Part shown: in pieces, positions 1 to 8,800 of the stretch | How positions within the stretch are numbered: the stretch's first letter is position 1 | Layout: each line of letters begins with the position of its first letter | NCBI GenBank assembly: GCA_964353875.1 | Contig: CAYGXU010000057.1 | Location: 1 to 19,671, forward strand | From: MGNI01 sp964353875 | Lineage (GTDB): Bacteria; Chloroflexota; Anaerolineae; Anaerolineales; E44-bin32 | Length of the DNA: 19,671 nt | Reading direction: 5' to 3' | The notes under the pieces: model-generated | Seen by the model: the letters and a program-made list of their open reading frames with translations, nothing else | Databases searched by the model: none | What the model was told of the DNA's origin: nothing | Position numbers and translations under genes: made by a program

Positions 1-68
1 GATCTTCGCAAAATATGAGTTCAGACCATCCTTGGATTCTTTCTTGCGTGTTGAAGCTTATTAATCCA

Positions 69-971
69 TTAAAAGAGAATGTTGCGCCGTCTTGTCACAT
101 GCCGTAGCGTTACTGCCAGAAACAGCCGAACCATCTGCATCCAAGCCGACAACGATGTGCGTTCGTTATACTCAGATTTCAGCAGGTAGCTATCACGCTC
201 AATAACATCGAGAATAATTTCAAACCGGGCACAATACCAATACCCTACAATACGGCAACGAAGATTTTCGACTCCCTCGATATATCGCTTCCCCTGCTGA
301 AAGAGTCCCCTTGCTAGACTTACCCTCTCCTGCACCCACGACCTGTATGAAACGCATTCAAAATCTCCCGGATCGAGCAGATGCGCTTCGAGGTACTCAC
401 GCGGGATATTAAAGAAACCCGCATTGGTATCTTGCACCATATCTCGCAACATGTGGGTAATATGAGCAGCGATCGCCGCATAATATTGGAAATCAGACGC
501 CGGATAGATGCATCGATTGCCGATGAAATATTGGAGGGCATCCATCACCGCCTTGCCGAGGCAATCAGAATACCAGTTCAGCTCCTCTTGGCCAATCAAC
601 CGATCCTGCCTATGGGCGTCGAACTCCATAATCGCCATCATATTACGAATATACGACTGCAGCCTGCTGTTCTCACGCCGGTCATTCCCGATCAACTCAA
701 CCAGAATCCGCTCTTCTTTCGCAAGCTCACCCAACGGTTCATTCCGATAACATCGCTCCATCAGATCTTTTTGCCGTTCTACAAATGAGACCCGCTCGCT
801 TTTGCTGCTTGCCATACCATCAATGAAATCATCCATCCAGCGATAGTATGCGTAGGCGCGATAAGCATCATGGACCAAATCACGATCGACCATCAGGGAT
901 GCGGTATAGTAGGATTGCAGACTGGCTGCTTTTGTAATGGACTTCGCAAGAGTAGAGGTGTCTTCAGGCAT
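69..971 (-). CDS. Squalene/phytoene synthase family protein (trans-isoprenyl diphosphate synthase, head-to-head)
   Basis: The family condenses two prenyl diphosphates head to head (farnesyl to squalene, or geranylgeranyl to phytoene) in the cytosol or at the membrane face. Seen in the sequence: an aromatic- and Asp-rich first motif YRWMDDFID (residues 43-51, with D47 and D51) and a second motif LRDMVQD (175-181, with D177 and D181) followed by NAGFFNIP. These two DxxxD-type sites bind the Mg-diphosphates in this family. The length of 300 residues is usual for bacterial members. The start ATG at 971 is preceded by GGAAG about 4 nt upstream, an acceptable ribosome binding site. It lies 105 nt downstream of the flavodoxin-ferredoxin gene on the same strand, so co-transcription is plausible. 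The product (squalene, phytoene or dehydrosqualene) cannot be decided from sequence. The C-terminus is basic (RRRNILF), with no clear membrane helix. Family assignment is firm; substrate is open. Confidence 0.88.
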   Translation of the reverse strand: MPEDTSTLAKSITKAASLQSYYTASLMVDRDLVHDAYRAYAYYRWMDDFIDGMASSKSERVSFVERQKDLMERCYRNEPLGELAKEERILVELIGNDRRENSRLQSYIRNMMAIMEFDAHRQDRLIGQEELNWYSDCLGKAVMDALQYFIGNRCIYPASDFQYYAAIAAHITHMLRDMVQDTNAGFFNIPREYLEAHLLDPGDFECVSYRSWVQERVSLARGLFQQGKRYIEGVENLRCRIVGYWYCARFEIILDVIERDSYLLKSEYNERTSLSAWMQMVRLFLAVTLRHVTRRRNILF

Positions 972-1076
972 TGTCTTCCATTTTATTCACCACGATCTAT
1001 GGTACCCATTCCCCTGCTTTGTGAGCATAATCCTTTTGGGTCAGGGGACTTCCTCTCTATCTGAAATATTCGTTCT

Positions 1077-1910
1077 TTAGTAAATTCGCTCATTCGGTTT
1101 CACATCCCCAAACCAACGCACAAATTGCTTATTATACATCACTTCCGCCAAGCGGCTGCCAAGATTCCATTTCACTTGGAATGCACCCCTAGGGCATCCA
1201 GTAGAACAGCGATAACAACGAATGCAATCACCCCCAAGGATGGGATACGGTCTCAAGAGAATGTTTTTCATGGGGCAGGATTCTATGCATCGCCCGCAGC
1301 GATCACATGCCTCTGATTTCAATGTGGGCGTTGGCATGAGTAGCCGCAAAACGGAGTCAGTATTAAACAAAGCCAATAGATCGTAGAAACCTTTCCCGGC
1401 TGTTAACCTATCCAAATTGCCGACTGGCAAGTGTCCAGGTCGGTTTGAAGCAATATGCGCTGTCAACGCATGGATAAAGCTCCTGACTTCGGCAAGATCC
1501 TCCCTATTCGGACGACCAGAAAAACGACCAACAAAAGAGGACACCGGATGATGCACTTCTCCCCGTACTAGAATGCCCCCCATAACCTGCGCGGATTTCC
1601 TTTGAAGGATATTGGCCATTTCATAGAGCACCCTCCCCGGTGCTCCTCCACAAGTGGCAAAGACGAAGGCCTTTGTATTTTCCATAGATGGAAGTGTCCA
1701 TAGAAATTGCCTGACCAACGTCGGCGATCTGCTATTGAAACATGGCGTCCCGATGCCTAAGAGGTCACAAGAGTAAATATCTTCCGGAGTAGCCCTTTCC
1801 AAAGGAAGGACATTGACGGCGTGACCAATTTTATCAAATGTCTCCCCCATCGCCTCGGCTACACGACGAGTATTGCCTGTTTGGGAAAAATAAATCAATA
1901 TTGCATACAT
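1077..1910 (-). CDS. EFR1-type flavodoxin-ferredoxin fusion protein
   Basis: Probable soluble cytoplasmic electron carrier combining an FMN-binding flavodoxin-like domain with a 2[4Fe-4S] ferredoxin domain. The N-terminus shows a beta strand followed by the FMN phosphate loop SQTGNT (residues 9-14), and the flavodoxin-like fold runs to about residue 155. The C-terminal part holds two perfect CxxCxxCxxxCP motifs: C202, C205, C208, C212 and C229, C232, C235, C239, as in bacterial-type ferredoxins. The length of 277 aa matches proteins usually named 'EFR1 family ferrodoxin'. The start is ATG at 1910; I see no clear Shine-Dalgarno, the upstream bases being GACTTCTTT. A sigma70-like promoter candidate lies about 120 nt upstream. 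The gene downstream is a prenyl synthase-family enzyme, so this carrier might feed electrons to a reductive or desaturating step in terpenoid metabolism; that link is inference only. Domain calls are firm, the physiological partner unknown. Confidence 0.9.
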   Translation of the reverse strand: MYAILIYFSQTGNTRRVAEAMGETFDKIGHAVNVLPLERATPEDIYSCDLLGIGTPCFNSRSPTLVRQFLWTLPSMENTKAFVFATCGGAPGRVLYEMANILQRKSAQVMGGILVRGEVHHPVSSFVGRFSGRPNREDLAEVRSFIHALTAHIASNRPGHLPVGNLDRLTAGKGFYDLLALFNTDSVLRLLMPTPTLKSEACDRCGRCIESCPMKNILLRPYPILGGDCIRCYRCSTGCPRGAFQVKWNLGSRLAEVMYNKQFVRWFGDVKPNERIY

Positions 1911-2030
1911 AAAGAAGTCAAAATTGGACGATCGCAGCTAACATTTTTAAACTGAGGAAAAAACAACATATCCAATAGTCTGTAGATCATTGTTATCACC
2001 CAAAGAGAAGCTTTCGATTGCCCAGCCCAC

Positions 2031-2060
2031 ATTGTCTCTCTCGATTCAATTCTGTTTCAA
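2031..2060 (-). promoter_or_regulatory. Candidate sigma70-type promoter for the flavodoxin-ferredoxin gene
   Basis: Read on the minus strand there is a TTGAAA box (2055-2060, 5 of 6 to the -35 consensus), an 18-nt spacer and a GACAAT box (2031-2036, 4 of 6 to the -10 consensus). Transcription would start near 2024 and give a leader of about 115 nt before the ATG at 1910. The region is AT-rich, so a match of this quality could arise by chance. It is the best pair I found upstream of this gene. Confidence 0.27.
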
Positions 2061-2349
2061 CACAAGAAATCATTGGGATTGAATATTTGCGAGGAGTCTA
2101 TTCTAGAAGAGGATCCTTTCCACTTTTGAATGGGGATTTTCCTGAGTGATCACTCTAATTAATTTTTTTTGCAACTACTCAGACCCTAAGGGTTTTTGTC
2201 CGCTGAATTTGGTCGAAGATTTGCAGAAATGCTTGATTTGGCTTTGTCTCATCTCACAAAAGAAACCCTGGGGCTGTGTTTGAGCAGGCACAATCAGTTT
2301 ATGATTATTGACTGCACTGCAAATTGAACATTTGGCGGAGAAGCATAGC

Positions 2350-2374
2350 AAAACGCCCCTCGCTTTAATGAGGG
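2350..2374 (-). terminator. Weak Rho-independent terminator candidate after the giant gene
   Basis: On the minus strand, starting 28 nt after the stop codon of the giant gene, there is a stem CCCTC / GAGGG (arms at 2370-2374 and 2357-2361, with a possible extra wobble pair) around an 8-nt loop. It is followed by GCG and a short T4 run (2350-2353). The stem is short and the U-tract brief, so termination would be inefficient. Position and orientation are right for the giant gene. Confidence 0.4.
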
Positions 2375-2401
2375 AAACATGTCTCTCACCAAAACAGGCC
2401 A

Positions 2402-2849
2402 TTACTTGCAGAAACCTGGCATCTTCGCGCTCTCCAGGTTCTTCAAGAGAAGAAACCCTTTCACCAAGACGATATCAAAGCCCGTGGCGCTTCTCATCAG
2501 CCATAATGATTCGACCTGATATAGGAGCTCATGGTATGTTGTACTCTCACCACACTTCCAATGGGTATAGATGGGTTGATCCCAATCAATTGCCCCTGAG
2601 GCGAAGTTAAGCCAGCCAACGAGAAGATACGCTTCAACCAGGCCCGGTATGCCACGATGCGAGAATTTCAATACCTGCTGAGCCTCTTCGATCGTGCTGG
2701 CGGGCACCTTTTCCGAGAAGATTCGCGAGGCAAAGTTGACAATATCCAAATAGGCCTGCAACGTGGCTTCATCGATCTGCGGTTTTCCCTTTCCACTGTA
2801 TTGTTTAAGCCAGTAGACCCTGGAGCGAATCCATTCCTCATCGCCTGTG
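2402..2849 (-). other. Alpha-helical C-terminal cap of the giant protein (residues about 5298-5445)
   Basis: The last 148 residues switch from beta-rich PKD modules to predicted helices, with Leu, Ala and Trp spaced as in a helical bundle (for example DEATLQAYLDIVNFASRIF and IPGLVEAYLLVGWLNFA). It contains Cys near YTHWKCGES and a Cys two residues from the end. No known sorting tag, dockerin or membrane anchor is recognised. Function is unknown. Confidence 0.6.
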
Positions 2850-5800
2850 GCCACTTTTAGGAAGCTTTCTGAATCCATGCCCCCATCATCATCACGAACA
2901 TCGACTGCCATCGTGTGGATGCCAGGGGCATCACAGGTCACCTCTGCAGTATCTATCGCCTGGAAGGGGAAGACTCCGCTTGTGCTGGGGAAGGGATCAG
3001 GACCAACGCCATCGTTGAAATAGGTATGCGATACACCGAAGCTCCAATCGAAGATCAGATCGTCAGATCCCGGATCTATTGCCCAGGCTTCATGGGTTTG
3101 AAGCACACCTTTCCGTCCGAAGAATGCATCGCCCCCAGCGAAGGAGACCATCCCCGTAGTATCCAATTCCAAGACGGGCAGGAGGTTGTTGGCGCTCACC
3201 TCAAAGGTATCTTCCCCACAAGCCACCTCATCGCATACCGAGATCGTGACGGTGAAAGTTCCATTGTCGCCATAGACATGTGACCCTTCGACCCGGCCAT
3301 CCTCGCCTGGCTGTGGTTCATGGACATAGCCAACCTCCTCAGGGCTGCCATCGCCCCAATCGATGGTGGCAGTGTGTGCGTCCAGGTTTCCAGAATCGCG
3401 AAAGGTCGTGGCGTCTAGGGTGATACCTTCTCCTTCAGAAATCATCCTATCCTCACCTGCCTCCACTACCGGTGCTACATTTATCACCGTCACCATATGG
3501 CAGATCGCATCACTGCTGCCATCCTCATCCATTACAAGCAGGCACACCTCGAATTGGCCTTCATCGCTGAAGGTGAAGCTGGGGCTTTGCTCAGCACCTG
3601 CACCCAGGCCGGCGAAATCCCACGCCCATTCGATGATCTCATCGGGATCACTGATGGATTCATCGGTAAACTGGACGGGAAGCCCCTCAATGGGTGACAC
3701 AGGCGTCCAACTGAAGGCTGCAGTAGGAGATAGATCATTTACGGTAACCACCAGGCTCGATGTCCCCGAACCGCCATCGTCGTCTGCGATGGCCACACTC
3801 ACTTCGACTGGAGCCGACTCATTCGCAAAGGTGCAGTCGAAGCTCCCACCACCGGTGGAACCGTCGAAGCTCGAATTTGAGAGTTCCCCGCTTCCGCAGC
3901 TTTCCATGTTGAGGGTGAACGTGTCCGCGCTGGGATCGCTGCTAGTATAGCTGTATCTCACCCTCTGGCCTTCGTCGACTGAGGTCGGACCGACCAACGT
4001 TACGCTTGGCGCCACATTATCGACCGTGATCGTAAAGCCCGTGGAGCTTTGGGCGCCGTCCTCGGATCTCAGCGTTACGGACAGTTCATAGTCGCCATCA
4101 TCGGCATAGGTATGCTCCACAGTCACCGTCCCCGAGCCATGGTTTTGGTTGATGATGACCTCCTCCACCGGACTCCCGTCTCCCCAATCGATCGACACCC
4201 TGTAAGGGGCGATCGTGCCTTGAGCTTTAAAAGAAACGGTCAGTGTTACAGGACTGCCCTCGGACGCCGGCTGGGTTACATCGACCTCAACCGTAATCCC
4301 CTTGCTTTGCACAGTCACATGAAAACTATCGCAGGCCTGGATCTGTTCACCGATAACACGGACACAAACTTCAACTTCATAATCGCCAGCTTGGGCGTAG
4401 TTATGCGAGCCAGAGATGGTGCCCGCGCCGTTGCTCTCGGCCGGTGTGACCGCCTGGGTAGTCCCATCCCCCCAATCGACTTCCGCCTCATGCCGCCTGT
4501 CCGGGTCGGAATCGTAGAAAGTGGCAGGAGGCAGGGATACCAACAAGCCTGGCTCTGTAACCTGATCCGGTCCAGCCTCAACCACAAGGGTGAATTCCCC
4601 TTCCACGACGATGAACTGGTAAGGACCAGCCCCCCGCAGATTACCGACCCCATCCCGGGCATAGAGCCGGAGGGTGTGCACTCCCAATTGATCAACCGGA
4701 GGCGTGACCCTCCATGCATCGGCTGTCCGATCGGCATGGATCCACTGCATCCCGGAGGGGCTCTGCAGGCTGGCCAACAACTCGCCCACCCCACTGCCGT
4801 CTCTCGCTGTTCCGGTCAGGATCGGAACAGGATCAGCGCCCAGCGAGACGATGCTCTTCCGAGAAAGCACTTCCACTTTCGGTCCCATGTTATCAATCTG
4901 GTATTCGAGTGTAATGAGCGGCGCCGTCGACAGGTTCCCGGCCGCATCTCGACCATAGATCTCCAGCATCTCAATTTCGCCATCCGCCTCAAAGGGCGTT
5001 ATAGTGTAAACCCAACCACCTTCAGTCCCTGCATCCACATCGGTGCAACTGTATACCGCGTCCAGGGTGAAGCACAAGCGCACAGCGGTCGCCTGCAGGT
5101 TATCCTCCACCGTGCCACGCAAAACGAACTCGCCCGGGATCAGGACGCCATCCGCCAGGGCCTCCAGCGTCGCTGGATTGAGCTCGACAACCTCCGGCGG
5201 GGTGTTATCGACGATCACACTCACGGTGGTCGCATCGCTCTGGTTGCCAAACGTGTCGGTGGCGACGGCACTCAGGTCATAACGTACCCCATCCGCAACT
5301 GCGGGTACGTCCCAGATGCATGACCATGTGCCATCCTGGGGACTCGAATCTGTACAAGCGCTCATCCCATCGACCGCAACCTTCACCTCGCTTAGACCAG
5401 AGGCATCTTGGGCTGTGCCGTTCACGATGACCTGGCCGGAGCGCTCATACTCACGCGGCGCGCGAATCACCAAACTTGATGGCGGATCGCGATCGACAAG
5501 GTGCAGTGCCCATAGCCAGTTGAACTCCCCATGGGTCGCATCCGTGATCACGGCTTGCAGTTCAGCCGAGCCAGCCCCGTTCTCCACGATCTGCGCGGTG
5601 AAATGGACTGACCCGGTTCCTTCAGGCGAAATATCGCCCAGGAAGATCGTTTCGCTGCCGGGAATCATGAGCGCTCCCAGAGCCCGCAGATGGACTTGGA
5701 CGTCGGTGGCTGTCTGGCTGCCATGATTGGCATAGCGAATGGTGTAGGAGATCGTATCCCCTTCACCAAGCCAACCTGGCACTTGATCAACCGGCAGAGC

Positions 5801-8800
5801 GACTTCTAAGATCCCATCGTGATCCGCATCGGGCGATGTGCCCGGCCCCAAGGCCAACCAATCGTCCTCCAGGTAGTTGACGACGATGGCTCCGGGATCG
5901 GTGCTGAGTCGCATCTGCAGGTCGGAGTCAGTGAACTGACCGGCATTGGGGCACTGACCCGAGCCAAGATCATGCCAAAAATAATCCTGAGTGAGTTCAA
6001 AACCTGCCACCTCCAGGCCTGCTGCCAGATCGCTAATCACGAGGGAGCTGGAATGGGGATTCTCATCCGGCATGGCAGCCCAGAGGCGTAAAGCATCTTC
6101 CTCGCTGGCAAATGCCACCAAACCAAGGGTCGTAGGTTCCCCAAGCAGATCCAATGGCAGGAGAATATCGGTATGCGGCTGGCTTCGGTTGGTGTTTAAT
6201 TGGAATAGAGACTCTCCCAATTCCATAGCCGACGTCCAATCTGAACCCGTCCAGCGAAGCAATCTCGCGCGGCTACCGTCCTCAACCCACACAACGTAAT
6301 CAGCCAGCAAACCGGAGGGCATGCCGATCGACGGTTGCCCGCTACCATAGGGATTGAAAGCGTCGCCTGCCCCGCCGGCCGATGTGTCGAGATAGATGAA
6401 CAGGTCGCCATCCCAATCCCAGTTGGCGCCCGTCCACGTCAAATGCAGCGCCCCCTGGTCCCAGGAGGCATACAGGCGCTGCACGGCATTGAAAGCAGCC
6501 ATTGGCGGCGCCGACCGATTCACCTGGCGATCGACGCCGATCAGGCTGCAACCGCTTTCCATCCATCCGTAGTAATTCAGATCCGTGATGTAGTCCGGCG
6601 TGTTGGCTCCATCGACGTAGACAGGTCCCTTCGTAATCCAGGCGATGTTGCCAGCCCCATCCTCCACGCCGACATGGGCATAATAAACCTGCGCTTCTGC
6701 TACAGGCTGCGCATGTATCTGACTGGCATCGGTATAGAAGGCGAGCGCTGCAATGGCCGGTTCCACATCATGGGTCCATCCCACATGGTACCCATATAGG
6801 TCGGTGTCGTCGCTGCCCTCCCAGCGGATAAGGAGCGCCTGTGCATCGCGTAGGTTCTGCCCCGCTTCGACCGGTTGAGACTCGTCGTTGGCGAAGAGCG
6901 ATACGGCTACGGGCTGTGGTAGGACCACGTCTACCGGAATGGTCTCGGAGGCTTCCGCCTGGCGACCGAGGGCGTCCTTCACAATGGCCGTCACCAGGTA
7001 GTCCTTCTCCAGCACCCCCGCCTCGTCCGCCAGCGGCCAGGAAAACTGCCAGGTCGCCCTTTCGTGATCCACGGACGTCAGCAACGCCGGCTGTGGAGAC
7101 CCGCCATCGATGCTCACCATCACGCTCGATACACCCACTGGACTGGTGGCCTGGCCTGCGAGAGGGATGACATTGGTATTGCCCAGGTCCTGGTAGTTGA
7201 AAGGCCTTGCATCGATGCTGATGTTTGGTGCCTGATCCTCAAGCGCTAGAGTGACTTTGACCGGCCCTGTCTGGAGGCGGTTACCAGCCCAGTCCAGCAC
7301 TTCGGCCTGCAGTTCGTAGGTTCCAGGGGCTTCCGGCATCCAGGACAATGTCCAGGGGGTATCGGGGATGGCGTCTTCCTCCACCCATTCGACCACACCG
7401 ACCTCCATGCCATTCGCGGTTAACGTAAGACTTCTCAGCATCTCAATGGCGTACGCCCCACCACGAACTGCGACCGGCTCTGTAACAATCAAAGCGCTGC
7501 CGTTTTGCGGATGGAAGATCGCCACATCCAACACGACTGGATCATTGTTGGCCACAAGGCCCAAGCTGACGAAACTGATCCCTTTGTTGCTTATTGAAGG
7601 AGCCGGGAAACGATGGAAGGAGGACAGGAAGAGTGAGCCGCTCCCGCCCTGGAAAACAACCTGGCCGTTGCCCATTTCCATGGATGAAGACCCGCTTTGC
7701 ACGGTGACCGTCAGGCTGTCGACCCCTTGGCCGCCATCATCATCGATTATGGTAACAGTAACGGTGAACTCACCCACATCCGGGTAGAGGTGACGCAGTT
7801 CGAAGGTCTGATCCGGGTTGAGGTCCAAGGCTACTAAATCCGAACCATCGCCATAGTCCACGGTCGCTGTCCAGCTGTCCAGGGTCCCCGGGTCACTGAA
7901 GGAACCCGAACCCGAGAAAGTGTCCCCTGGCTCGATGGCGACGTCGAGGCCAACCTCGACCGAAGGTGCGACGTTCTGGACGGTGACAGTCAGATCGTCG
8001 CTGATCGACTCACTTTCGCGCGTCAGAATCACAGTTACGGCGTAGGTCCCGTCGTCCTTATAGAGATGGTTGAGCTCAAAGGTCGCATCCGGGTTCAAAT
8101 CCAGCGGTTGGACCTCCGAGCCATCCCCATAGTCGACCGTCCCGGTCCAGGTCTCCGTGCCGCCTGGATCGAAGAAGGAGCCCAAACTCGTGAACGTGCT
8201 TCCCTCATCAACAATCGCGTCAGAGCCCGCATCCACGCTCGGTGAGGCAGAAACGACAGTCACAAGGACGGTGTCGTCCCCTGAGCCGCCATCGTCATCG
8301 GTCACGGTGATGGTGACGGTATAGGTGCCAACACCAGTGTAGAGATGACTGAGGCTAAAGGTTTGATCCGGATTGAGTTCCAACGTTTGTTCACCAGAAC
8401 CGTCCCCGTAGTCTACAGTCGCCGTCCAGGTGTCCAGTTTCCCTGGATCGCTGAAGGAACCGGAGCCTACGAAGCTGGTCCCGATCTCGACCGCCGCGTC
8501 CTCACCGGCCTCTACCGAAGGGGCCACATTTTGGACGGTTACAGTCAGTTTGTCTTGGATGACCTCGCCGCTGCCATTGGCCAATTCCACCGTCACTGTG
8601 TAGATGCCATTCTCTTCATAGACATGGCTAAGGTCGAAGGTGCTATTCGGGTGCAGTTCCAGAGCCTGGGGACCCCAGCCATCGCCATAGTCCACGCTGC
8701 CGGTCCATGTTTCCGCGCCGCCGGGATCCGCAAAGGAGCCTGAGGCTGAGAATGCGCTCCCTTCGTCCATGGACACATCCGGCCCGAGATTCAGGGTGGC

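Larger units (their letters stand above)
1911..2401. other. AT-rich intergenic region between the giant gene and the flavodoxin-ferredoxin gene
   Basis: This 491-nt gap holds no convincing coding sequence. It contains the 3' end signals of the giant gene (hairpin at 2356-2374), a T8 run at 2163-2170, a 12-nt perfect palindrome GAGTGATCACTC at 2144-2155, and the promoter candidate at 2031-2060. A 75-codon minus-strand ORF (2175-2402) overlaps the giant gene's stop as TAATG, but its composition does not look like a protein. No tRNA-like or other structured RNA was recognised. Confidence 0.6.

Noticed and set aside
1011..1047. Six-base inverted repeat CCCCTG / CAGGGG between the prenyl synthase and flavodoxin-ferredoxin genes
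   Set aside because: The loop is 25 nt and no U-tract follows in minus orientation, so it is not a convincing terminator or attenuator.
2144..2155. Perfect 12-nt palindrome followed by a T8 run, possible terminator or operator
   Set aside because: A palindrome of this length is expected a few times by chance in a window of this size, and no plus-strand gene ends before it.
2183..2197. Hairpin ACCC-TAA-GGGT followed by T4 in plus orientation, possible terminator
   Set aside because: The stem is only 4 pairs with a 3-nt loop, and no plus-strand transcription unit lies upstream.
2175..2402. A 75-codon minus-strand ORF overlapping the giant gene's stop as TAATG, which could suggest translational coupling
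   Set aside because: Its composition is Cys-, Ser- and Lys-rich without motifs, and the terminator-like hairpin lies inside it. The overlap is probably chance.
4049..5323. A 424-codon plus-strand ORF antisense to the giant gene
   Set aside because: It is a shadow of the giant frame, whose codon composition leaves few stops on the opposite strand. It lacks a ribosome binding site and protein-like domains, and the sense strand there clearly encodes PKD and Ig-like modules.
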